Positions 1 to 6,081 of a stretch of DNA of 14,501 bases are shown here, one piece after another. The notes below the pieces were generated by a model. The model worked only from the letters and a program-made list of their open reading frames with translations. It did no database searches and was not told the origin of the DNA. Position 1 is the stretch's first letter. Each line of letters begins with the position of its first letter. The translations under genes and the position numbers were made by a program. Source of the stretch: Chloroflexota bacterium (GTDB taxonomy: Bacteria > Chloroflexota > Dehalococcoidia > SZUA-161); assembly GCA_016865955.1 (NCBI GenBank), contig VGNW01000036.1, positions 1 through 14,501 of the forward strand, given 5' to 3'.

Positions 1-16
1 ATCTCACCTTTGCCAT
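1..16 (-). CDS. 5' end of a leftward gene, cut by the window edge
   Basis: Read on the minus strand, a GGAGG Shine-Dalgarno (plus 24-28) sits 7 nt before an ATG at 16-14 that opens MAKVR and then leaves the window. The spacing is ideal and the gene would be divergent from the zinc-ribbon gene at 278. Only five codons are visible, so no product can be named. The call rests on the start signal alone; a chance SD-ATG pair is possible. Confidence 0.45.
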
Positions 17-109
17 ATCTTAGCCTCCAGTATTCCTTTCCTTAACAATAACAGCTTCAACTATTGTCCGCTATACCCTCTCCCATTTTTTAAGGGATTT
101 TTTCTCAAG

Positions 110-138
110 TTGCTAAACGGTCTCCATACACTTATATT
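110..138 (+). promoter_or_regulatory. candidate sigma70 promoter P1 for the zinc-ribbon gene
   Basis: TTGCTA (110-115), a 17-nt spacer and TATATT (133-138) form a good housekeeping-type promoter on the plus strand. Its -10 overlaps the -35 of a second candidate just downstream. Recognised by pattern only; the region is AT-rich, so chance matches are possible. Confidence 0.4.
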
Positions 139-165
139 GCAAAATAGCTCCGTTTGGTGTATATT
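137..165 (+). promoter_or_regulatory. candidate sigma70 promoter P2 for the zinc-ribbon gene
   Basis: TTGCAA (137-142), 17 nt, then TATATT (160-165). Transcription would begin near 172, leaving a leader of about 105 nt before the ATG at 278. P1 and P2 are tandem and overlap, so they could not be occupied together. Confidence 0.4.
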
Positions 166-205
166 AACTTTAACAGTTACAGTTTAGGTTATTACAAGCT
201 TCCTA

Positions 206-279
206 AAATCCTCGGATTTGTTTCAAGTGTTGGATGACCGGACTCTAACTTGAATATAAAAGAGAGGAGGTCATCCAAT
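206..279 (+). promoter_or_regulatory. structured 5' leader with SD- and start-blocking hairpin
   Basis: Two stems lie in the leader of the zinc-ribbon gene. The first is AAATC (206-210)/GATTT (215-219) around a CTCG loop. The second pairs TTGGATGACC (230-239) with GGTCATCCAA (269-278): ten perfect base pairs plus a possible G-U (229/279). The 3' arm takes in the last two bases of the AGGAGG Shine-Dalgarno (265-270) and the A and U of the AUG, and the rest of the SD lies in the loop. This is the layout of a leader that can mask its own initiation site; the trigger is unknown. Confidence 0.5.
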
Positions 280-583
280 GAGTTTTCAGGACAAGTCGAT
301 CCAGTGCTTCGATTGCGGTACGACGTTTACGTTCGGCGCCGCAGACCAGGAGTTCTTCCAGTCAAAGGGCTATACCAATGAGCCCAAGCGCTGCCCCTCG
401 TGCCGGCAAGCGAGAAAATCAGAGCGTTACGGAAACAGCGGCCAGAGTTACGGAACGCGAAAACAGATGTACCCTGCCGTATGCGCCGAGTGCGGCAAAA
501 ACACTCAGGTCCCGTTTGAACCACGTGGAGACAAGCCGGTTTACTGCAGCGATTGCTATCGCAAAGTCAGACCGGGCAGGTAA
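278..583 (+). CDS. double zinc-ribbon protein (CxxC-x17-CxxC type)
   Basis: A 101-residue basic protein with two four-cysteine zinc ribbons. The first uses C10, C13, C39 and C42 around a segment like the 'probable zinc-ribbon' family (FDCGTTFTFGAADQEFF, KRCPSCR). The second uses C69, C72, C90 and C93 with exactly 17 residues between the CxxC pairs, matching the CxxC-x17-CxxC domain type. A Ser/Gly/Arg/Lys linker (residues 43-65) joins them and the tail is basic, so nucleic-acid binding is plausible but unproven. The start is set by AGGAGG at 265-270, which is partly buried in a leader hairpin. A terminator-like stem follows. The next gene encodes an RRM protein; both small proteins suggest RNA metabolism. 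The biochemical role of this family is not known to me. Confidence 0.85.
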   Translation: MSFQDKSIQCFDCGTTFTFGAADQEFFQSKGYTNEPKRCPSCRQARKSERYGNSGQSYGTRKQMYPAVCAECGKNTQVPFEPRGDKPVYCSDCYRKVRPGR

Positions 584-600
584 ACCGGATTAGACCCACG

Positions 601-657
601 TCACGTCCGGGCCGGGCAACCTACCCGGACGTGATCCCGGCAAACAAGAGTTTTATT
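601..657 (+). terminator. probable rho-independent terminator after the zinc-ribbon gene
   Basis: TCACGTCCGGG (601-611) pairs perfectly with CCCGGACGTGA (624-634) across a 12-nt loop. The T-rich stretch (TTTTATT at 651-657) is about 16 nt beyond the stem, so this is not textbook. It could instead act as an attenuator or a 3'-stabilising stem before the RRM gene. Confidence 0.5.
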
Positions 658-705
658 GGGCTGGCAATCCGTTAATATGGCAATATACTAACGAAAGGAG
701 CATCA

Positions 706-1041
706 ATGAAAATATATGTGGGCAATCTGTCTTACGACGTCACAGAGGAAGAGTTGCGCCGGGAGTTCCAGGCTTTCGGCAAGGTCGAATCTGTAAGCAT
801 CATAACCGATAAATATAGCGGACGCTCCAAGGGATTTGCCTTCGTGGAAATGCCCACAGTGTCCGAGGGGCAGGCAGCAATCACTGGCCTCAATGGGAAA
901 ACATTGAAGGAACGAACACTCAACGTAAACGCAGCACGCCCACGCTCCGATGACCGAGGCAGCTCCTATGGAGACAGAAGAGGCGGTGGCGGTGGCGGCG
1001 GCAGGTTTGGCGGGGGAGGTGGAGGTCGCAGAAGGTACTAA
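706..1041 (+). CDS. RRM-type RNA-binding protein with Gly/Arg-rich tail
   Basis: A 111-residue single RNA-recognition-motif protein. RNP2 is IYVGNL (residues 3-8) and RNP1 is KGFAFVEM (42-49), with the aromatic residues that stack on RNA bases in both. Residues 84-111 are Gly/Arg-rich with GGGGGGG runs and end in RRRY, as in bacterial Rbp proteins of cyanobacteria, which are often cold-induced. The protein should bind single-stranded RNA in the cytoplasm; its targets cannot be read from sequence. AAAGGAG (694-700) lies 5 nt before the ATG. The gene follows the zinc-ribbon gene after a 122-nt gap containing a strong stem, so it may have its own promoter. No clear -35/-10 pair with good spacing was found. 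Confidence 0.93.
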   Translation: MKIYVGNLSYDVTEEELRREFQAFGKVESVSIITDKYSGRSKGFAFVEMPTVSEGQAAITGLNGKTLKERTLNVNAARPRSDDRGSSYGDRRGGGGGGGRFGGGGGGRRRY

Positions 1042-1081
1042 TCCGCTCTCTTATCCAGGTTTCAATTCAAACTCAGAAGCT

Positions 1082-1130
1082 AAACTGGTCGCCGAAGGCT
1101 ATTACCTTAAAGCTAGACAGCGACCAGTTT
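1082..1130. terminator. possible bidirectional terminator between convergent genes
   Basis: AAACTGGTCGC (1082-1092) and GCGACCAGTTT (1120-1130) form a perfect 11-bp stem with a 27-nt loop between the RRM gene (plus) and the DUF362 gene (minus). The right arm lies inside the last codons of DUF362. Neither side has a long T-tract, so intrinsic termination is uncertain. Confidence 0.35.
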
Positions 1131-2204
1131 GTACTCCGTAGTCCCCATGTCCAACTTTTCCGCAGTCTCAATCTGAACCAGACTGCTTGTGTGATGCATC
1201 TTTCCCAGTATGTCGGGTGGCATAATCTTTGTAGAGCCGGGGATAACAGGCGATTTATCGATTAAATCGAGCGATGCCTTATCCATAGCGACAGGGTCGA
1301 AAGAAAATGCAATGCCCACATCCTGAACAATGGGATTCCCCGATGGCGCAGCGCAGTCGCAGTAAGATACGACATCCTGTATAAAGTTAACGAATGCGAC
1401 TTTGCCCCTGTACGGCGAAAGCACAGCGCTCGCTGCATGAGCCATATATATCTGAAGCTTCTCTCTCGAACCGGGAGGCCAGACCCAGCAGCCCGAGGGG
1501 CAAATAAAAAAACAGGTGCCGCAATAGGTACACTCCACAGATGGCTTCTTGCGGGGTCTGCCATCGGCTATTTCCAGCATGTGCGTGGGACAGGCATCGA
1601 CGCATTTTTTGCACTCATTACAGTCTTTCTCTGCAGCAAATATGGGGGCATTCACTGCATGTTGCGCCCTTTTAGTTTCTGTGGACACGCAGCCCATCCC
1701 CAGATTCTTTAAAGCGCCGCCGAAGCCGGTAAGCTCATGCCCTTTAACATGGGACAGCACAATCAAACATGATGATTTAAAAATCTCAGCAGGTACCTTG
1801 ATTTCTTTGAGCTTGCACCCGCCGATAGGATTCTTTATCTGAATCGTCCTGAGGTCGTCCATATCGTCTGTTATCACTATCGGAGCATTCATGCTGGCTT
1901 CCACAAAACCGTTCTTCGCCGCGGTATTCAGGTACTTCTCCTTTGTTTCTCTTGAACCCGGGTAATTGGCAACGGTATCGAAAAGAAAAGGCTTCCCCCC
2001 TCGCTTTATAATTATGTCAACCACTGTCCGCGCGAAAACAGGTCTGATGTATCTGATGTTGCCCAGCTCACCCATGTGCAGCTTTACCGCTACAGGCTTC
2101 CCTTCGGGTATCATGGATTCAAAAGCAGACCTTTCAAACAGCCGCCTGATACCGGTCAGGGGATTTTTGTTCCCGGCATAGCTGAAGAAGAAAACCTGTG
2201 ACAT
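1113..2204 (-). CDS. DUF362 protein with 2x[4Fe-4S] ferredoxin domain
   Basis: A 363-residue protein with no signal peptide. Residues 1-190 and about 250-350 match the two halves of the DUF362 fold (KLHMGELGN, LSHVKGHELTGFGGALKNLG). Inserted between them is a bacterial ferredoxin domain with C195/C198/C201/C205 and C225/C228/C231/C235, each CxxCxxCxxxCP-like. DUF362 proteins are common in anaerobes and are usually annotated as ferredoxin-like or iron-sulfur proteins; their reaction is not established. AAGGAGG ends 5 nt before the ATG and fixes the start. It is transcribed away from the NuoE-like operon from a shared 125-nt control region, which may link the two redox functions. Confidence 0.92.
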   Translation of the reverse strand: MSQVFFFSYAGNKNPLTGIRRLFERSAFESMIPEGKPVAVKLHMGELGNIRYIRPVFARTVVDIIIKRGGKPFLFDTVANYPGSRETKEKYLNTAAKNGFVEASMNAPIVITDDMDDLRTIQIKNPIGGCKLKEIKVPAEIFKSSCLIVLSHVKGHELTGFGGALKNLGMGCVSTETKRAQHAVNAPIFAAEKDCNECKKCVDACPTHMLEIADGRPRKKPSVECTYCGTCFFICPSGCWVWPPGSREKLQIYMAHAASAVLSPYRGKVAFVNFIQDVVSYCDCAAPSGNPIVQDVGIAFSFDPVAMDKASLDLIDKSPVIPGSTKIMPPDILGKMHHTSSLVQIETAEKLDMGTTEYKLVAV

Positions 2205-2253
2205 GACTTCCTCCTTCTCACACTACGCTACGTCACAGAGTAAGAGCGAGCGT

Positions 2254-2283
2254 ATTCTAGCATATGCACATCCTTGAATTCAA
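2254..2283 (-). promoter_or_regulatory. candidate promoter for the DUF362 gene
   Basis: On the minus strand, TTGAAT (plus 2283-2278), 18 nt and TAGAAT (plus 2259-2254), with TGC just before the -10 (extended -10). The -35 is half of the palindrome TTGAATTCAA, whose other half serves the divergent operon. Confidence 0.45.
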
Positions 2284-2302
2284 AAAGCAAAAGGTTTAAA
2301 CT
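2274..2302 (+). promoter_or_regulatory. candidate promoter for the NuoE-NuoF-HoxU-like operon
   Basis: TTGAAT (2274-2279), 17 nt, TAAACT (2297-2302), about 28 nt before the ATG at 2330. Its -35 overlaps the -35 of the divergent DUF362 promoter by two bases within TTGAATTCAA (2274-2283). Confidence 0.45.
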
Positions 2303-2329
2303 AATCCCTGGAGCAGAAAGGAGCTAGAT

Positions 2330-2989
2330 ATGACAAGGGGAAACCCGAAGCCCCCGAGCGGCAAGAAACCCCCTGTAAAAGCAAAATCTTGTAAATCAAC
2401 AACCTCTGATATAGAAGCAGACAGTCAAGTTAAGGAACAATGGCTTTCCCGGAATATTTTGAACAGAGTCGGCGACAAATTGGGCATACCCCAAACCCAA
2501 ATTTCCGGAGTCCCCGATACAGTAAAAAAACTAGTTGAAGAACTGGGCAGCACCGAAAATATTATAGGTAAATACGGCGCTGATAAATCGGCACTGATTC
2601 AAATACTACTGGAAATTCAAAAGGAGAATCGCTGGCTCCCCGCCAGCGCCTTGCTCACAGTAAGCGAAAAGCTGGGCGTACCCCTGAGCCAGGTCTACCG
2701 GGTCGCCACCTTTTACAAAGCCTTCAGTCTCACTCCGCAGGGGCGCCATCTCGTTACAGTGTGCATGGGAACGGCATGTCATGTGCGCGGCTCACCCCGA
2801 CTTCTGGATAGAGTTACCGATGCCCTGAAAATCAATCCCGGAGAATCGAGCCAGGACATGAAGTTCACCCTGGAAACCGTCAACTGTCTCGGCTGCTGCG
2901 CGCTGGGTCCTGTAATGGTAATAGACGGCGAATATCACAGTAACCCCTCAGCCAAAGATATAGAGGACCTTTTGGCAACCCGCGATTAG
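2330..2989 (+). CDS. NuoE-like thioredoxin-fold [2Fe-2S] subunit
   Basis: A 219-residue protein. Residues from about 75 match the 24-kDa NuoE/HndA/HydC family: a helical part (ALIQILLEIQKENRWLP, then GVPLSQVYRVATFYKAF), then the [2Fe-2S] ligands C145-x4-C150 and C186-x3-C190. The family carries cluster N1a or an equivalent beside the flavin subunit of NADH-linked complexes. The protein is about 50-60 residues longer than usual: residues 1-75 are a Lys/Pro-rich leader and a predicted helix. The start is supported by AAAGGAG about 8 nt before the ATG, and no other Met occurs before residue 146. It opens an operon; the NuoF-like gene follows after 19 nt. Complex I, a bifurcating hydrogenase or a formate dehydrogenase could each use such a subunit. 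Confidence 0.93.
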   Translation: MTRGNPKPPSGKKPPVKAKSCKSTTSDIEADSQVKEQWLSRNILNRVGDKLGIPQTQISGVPDTVKKLVEELGSTENIIGKYGADKSALIQILLEIQKENRWLPASALLTVSEKLGVPLSQVYRVATFYKAFSLTPQGRHLVTVCMGTACHVRGSPRLLDRVTDALKINPGESSQDMKFTLETVNCLGCCALGPVMVIDGEYHSNPSAKDIEDLLATRD

Positions 2990-3008
2990 CAGTTGAAAGG
3001 AAGTAATA

Positions 3009-4934
3009 ATGGCCAAGCTAAGGTCACCTGCAGATTTGGAAAAGAAAAGACAGCAGATACTATCGCAAAGGGACCCCAATAAGCCCTGCGTTACGATTTG
3101 CTCGGGTACCGGCTGTCATGCCCTCGGCTCGGATAAGGTCGCAGAAGCCTTCGCCAGCGAGATTGCAAAGAACGGACTCAAGGACAAGGTCGACGTGCGA
3201 CGCACCGGCTGCCACGGGTTCTGCGAAAGAGGGCCCATCGTGGTAATCTTTCCCGAGGAGATATGCTACCTGGGCATAAAAGCTGCCGATGTGCACGATG
3301 TGGTATCTCAGACTCTGGCAAAAAAGCAACTGGTCGACCGCCTGCTGTACAAAGACGCCGGCGGCAATACTGTAGCTCACGAGGGCGACATACCGTTCTA
3401 CAAGTTCCAGAAACGGATTGTGTTCGGCAGCAACAGGCTTATCGATCCCAAGAGCATCGACGACTACATCGCACTGGGAGGTTATGCCGCGCTCGCCAAG
3501 TCACTGTTTAAGATGAAACCGGAGCAGGTGCTTCAGGCTGTGAAAAAGGCAAACCTCCGCGGCAGAGGCGGCGGAGGCTTCCCCGCAGGTGTTAAATGGC
3601 AGACCACTCGCGATGCGCCGGGCGATATAAAGTACGTTATCGTCAACGCCGACGAAGGCGACCCCGGCGCTTTTATGGACAGGAGCCTGCTGGAGGGCAA
3701 TCCTCACAGTGTTCTGGAAGGACTTATCATCGGAGCCTATGCCATAGGCGCTCACGAAGGCTTTATATATGTAAGACAGGAATATCCTCTTGCCGTGGAG
3801 AACGTGTCCGTAGCGCTGGAGCAGGCTCGCAAATACGGTCTGCTGGGAAAGAATATCCTCGGCTCCGGATTCGATTTCGATGTGAAGATACATCGGGGCG
3901 CCGGCGCTTTCGTATCCGGGGAATCCAGCGCTCTGATGACCGCAATCGAAGGCAAGGTGGGCGAACCGCGCCCCAAGTACATCCGCACCGCGGTAAGCGG
4001 CGTATGGGAGCGACCCAGCAACCTGAACAACGTGGAGACCTGGGCTAATGTCCCGCTGATAATCGGTAAAGGTGCTGACTGGTTCACCGGCATCGGCACC
4101 CCCGGAAGCAAAGGCACCAAGATATTCTCGCTGGTGGGCAAGGTTAACAACACCGGTCTGGTTGAAGTGCCTATGGGGATGACCCTCAGGGACATAATCT
4201 ACAAAATCGGCGGCGGCATTCCTAAAGACAAGAAGTTCAAAGCGGTTCAAACCGGCGGACCCTCCGGCGGATGTCTGCCGGAGAGTTTGCTTAACCTGCC
4301 TGTGGATTTCGACGAGCTTACCAAAGCCGGCTCCATGATGGGTTCCGGCGGCATGATTGTAATGGATGAAGATACCTGCATGGTGGATGTAGCCAGATAC
4401 TTCCTTAACTTCCTTGCCGACGAGTCATGCGGCAAGTGCGTTCCCTGCCGTTTGGGCATAGAGCAGATGGTCGAAGTGCTGAACAGAATCTGCCAGGGCA
4501 AAGGACAAAAGGGCGACATCGAGCTTCTGGAGGAGCTTTGCGAGGTAGCCCGGGACGCCTCCCTGTGCGCCCTGGGGCAGACAGCCCCCAACCCGGTGCT
4601 GAGCACCATCAGGTACTTCAGAGACGAGTATGAAGCGCATATCGATAGGAAGCGCTGCCCGGCAGGTGTGTGCAAATCTCTCGTCTCGTACTACATCGAC
4701 CCTCAGAAATGCTCAGCCTGCGGCATCTGTCTCAGAAAGTGCCCTGTGGAAGCTATCAGCGGGGGCAAGAATCTGGTGCATATCATCGACCAGTCCAAAT
4801 GCACCAAGTGCCGTACCTGCTTCGAGGTATGTCCGCCGCGCTTCTCCGCAGTGGTGCGAATCTCGGGAGAGCCGGTACCGGCAGCCGTACCTAAGGGCAC
4901 TGAGGTAGCGCGCAAGAAAGGAACTCAGGAATGA
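3009..4934 (+). CDS. NuoF/HndC/HydB-like NAD(P)H-binding flavin and Fe-S subunit
   Basis: A 641-residue multidomain cytoplasmic subunit. In order: a thioredoxin-like [2Fe-2S] domain (C31-x4-C36, C68-x3-C72); the NADH/FMN domain with GRGGGG at 185-190 and NADEGDPGAF at 213-222; an SLBB region; the [4Fe-4S] N3 site C474-x2-C477-x2-C480 plus C520; and a C-terminal 2x[4Fe-4S] ferredoxin domain (C568/571/574/578 and C598/601/604/608). This five-part architecture, longer than complex I NuoF (about 430 residues), is that of HndC/HydB subunits of electron-bifurcating hydrogenases and related NAD(P)-ferredoxin enzymes. It would exchange hydride with NAD(P)H and pass electrons to ferredoxin-type clusters. 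A GAAAGGAAG site precedes the ATG. Its stop overlaps the next start as ATGA, implying coupled translation. Function is sure at the domain level; the partner enzyme is not. Confidence 0.95.
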   Translation: MAKLRSPADLEKKRQQILSQRDPNKPCVTICSGTGCHALGSDKVAEAFASEIAKNGLKDKVDVRRTGCHGFCERGPIVVIFPEEICYLGIKAADVHDVVSQTLAKKQLVDRLLYKDAGGNTVAHEGDIPFYKFQKRIVFGSNRLIDPKSIDDYIALGGYAALAKSLFKMKPEQVLQAVKKANLRGRGGGGFPAGVKWQTTRDAPGDIKYVIVNADEGDPGAFMDRSLLEGNPHSVLEGLIIGAYAIGAHEGFIYVRQEYPLAVENVSVALEQARKYGLLGKNILGSGFDFDVKIHRGAGAFVSGESSALMTAIEGKVGEPRPKYIRTAVSGVWERPSNLNNVETWANVPLIIGKGADWFTGIGTPGSKGTKIFSLVGKVNNTGLVEVPMGMTLRDIIYKIGGGIPKDKKFKAVQTGGPSGGCLPESLLNLPVDFDELTKAGSMMGSGGMIVMDEDTCMVDVARYFLNFLADESCGKCVPCRLGIEQMVEVLNRICQGKGQKGDIELLEELCEVARDASLCALGQTAPNPVLSTIRYFRDEYEAHIDRKRCPAGVCKSLVSYYIDPQKCSACGICLRKCPVEAISGGKNLVHIIDQSKCTKCRTCFEVCPPRFSAVVRISGEPVPAAVPKGTEVARKKGTQE

Positions 4935-5542
4935 ATAAAGTTACATTAAATATTGACGGCAAAGAGGTAGAAGCTGAGGAAGGGAAGACCATACTGGAAG
5001 CAGCGCGTGTTGTCGGAATACATATCCCCACGCTCTGCTACAACGAGAAGCTCGCTCCCTATGGAGCTTGCAGGTTTTGCACCGTAGAGGTCACTAAGAA
5101 TGGCAGAAGCAAGCTGGTGGTTTCCTGCGTTTACCAGGTGGAAGACGGTCTGGTGGTAAAGACCGCCACCCCTAAAGTTATCAAGACCCGTAAAATGATT
5201 CTGGAACTGATGCTGGGCTCAGCCCCAGCCCTGAAGGAGCTTGCCAAAGAATACGGCATCGAAAAGCCGCGGTTCAAATCCGAGGTTACGCAGTGCATAC
5301 TTTGCGGTCAATGCGTTCGTTACTGCGCAGAGGTAAAAGGCGCCAATGCCCTGACCTTTGTCGGCAGAGGTGTAAACCGGCGCGTAGCATTTGTCAATGA
5401 GGTCGTCTCGAAAGGCGTCTGCATGGACTGCCGCCAGTGTTACGGCGTCTGTCCCACAGGCAAGATACCCAGAGAGACCGACGGCGCCTACTTCGGCGGA
5501 AACCTGGTCAGCGACGTGCTGGCGAAGTCAAAGCATAAATAA
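4931..5542 (+). CDS. HoxU/NuoG-N-like [2Fe-2S] + 2x[4Fe-4S] subunit, no catalytic domain
   Basis: A 203-residue electron-transfer subunit. A plant-type [2Fe-2S] domain fills residues 1-80 (C36, C47, C50, C66). A 2x[4Fe-4S] domain follows (C122/125/128/132 and C164/167/170/174). The segment between them (90-115) should hold the HxxxCxxC...C '[4Fe-4S] His-Cys' ligands of NuoG, HoxU and HydA. Here it reads LELMLGSAPALKELAKEYG, with no His or Cys, so that cluster is absent. The protein ends soon after the ferredoxin domain: it has no H-cluster domain as in HndD/HydA and no molybdopterin domain as in NuoG or FdhA. The ATG overlaps the NuoF-like stop (ATGA). It probably hands electrons from the flavin subunit to an enzyme encoded elsewhere. 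Confidence 0.92.
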   Translation: MNKVTLNIDGKEVEAEEGKTILEAARVVGIHIPTLCYNEKLAPYGACRFCTVEVTKNGRSKLVVSCVYQVEDGLVVKTATPKVIKTRKMILELMLGSAPALKELAKEYGIEKPRFKSEVTQCILCGQCVRYCAEVKGANALTFVGRGVNRRVAFVNEVVSKGVCMDCRQCYGVCPTGKIPRETDGAYFGGNLVSDVLAKSKHK

Positions 5543-5698
5543 AGAGAGACAAGGAAACACACCTTATAGCGACCACTGAAAGAGGGGCAAGGCACTTCAC
5601 ACCCCGCGAAGATGCTGCAACCCGTTCAGGGTAATCCACTCGGGTAGCTCCCTTAACCCCAAAAGTGTATTGCCAGGCTCCGTTGCACAGGCGGTATA

Positions 5699-5884
5699 CT
5701 AACCTCTGATGAACCAGCCGGTATATCGCCCGAAAACGTCTCCGATTTCCGCAATTTCAGCCTCCAGGGCGGCTTGCTTCGGCAAACTTACCACTTCACA
5801 TGCGCAATCGCCAATTTTAAGCAGGCTTTCGTTTATGGCGATTGTCCTCATAGATTGGATAATATCCCTGATATTTTCCGACAA
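5699..5884 (-). CDS. weak small open frame or gene remnant
   Basis: A 61-codon minus-strand frame from a TTG at 5884, or 51 codons from an ATG at 5851. Its composition is protein-like (NIRDIIQSMRTIAINESLL, LPKQAALEAEIAEIGDVFGR), and the frame stays open another 12 codons upstream (RISQAPYRG...). Neither start has a Shine-Dalgarno, so it may be the surviving end of a decayed gene. I recognise no family, and a chance open frame is equally possible. Confidence 0.2.
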   Translation of the reverse strand: MSENIRDIIQSMRTIAINESLLKIGDCACEVVSLPKQAALEAEIAEIGDVFGRYTGWFIRG

Positions 5885-5985
5885 GCCGCGGTACGGCGCT
5901 TGAGAAATCCTGAAAAAATGTCATTATTATGCAAACTTTAGGCGATTTTTGTTATAACTTTGTAATGCAGCCTGGATATACTCTT

Positions 5986-5991
5986 TATAAT
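5986..5991 (+). promoter_or_regulatory. perfect -10 box upstream of the orphan gene
   Basis: TATAAT at 5986-5991. The best -35, TTGTAA (5960-5965), is 20 nt away, which is too far for a strong sigma70 promoter, so only the -10 is convincing. Transcription would start near 5998. Confidence 0.3.
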
Positions 5992-6081
5992 ATTTTCATT
6001 TGGAAAGGGGGTGAAGCTTAAACAGAACAGGTGGAAGACCACGGAGCTAAGCGAAAAAATAAACCGGGAGGTAAACGGGGA

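Larger units (their letters stand above)
5543..6010. other. 468-nt stretch with little coding evidence
   Basis: Between the operon and the orphan gene I see no RNA gene and no clear terminator. A weak stem ACCCG...CGGGT lies near 5620-5645. One modest minus-strand open frame lies at 5699-5884 and a plus-strand TATAAT at 5986-5991. The last 110 nt (5900-6010) are AT-rich, as expected for a promoter region. Confidence 0.5.

Noticed and set aside
3501..4250. Long minus-strand open frame (249 codons) opposite the NuoF-like gene
   Set aside because: It lies wholly inside a certain gene with matching domains; it has no Shine-Dalgarno and no recognisable motif. It is a shadow of GC-rich codons, as are the others at 3752-4195 and 4247-4675.
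5683..5903. Plus-strand promoter (TTGCCA-19-TATACT) and 64-codon frame at 5709
   Set aside because: The spacer is long, and the frame has no Shine-Dalgarno and an unconvincing composition; the minus-strand frame over the same DNA looks better.
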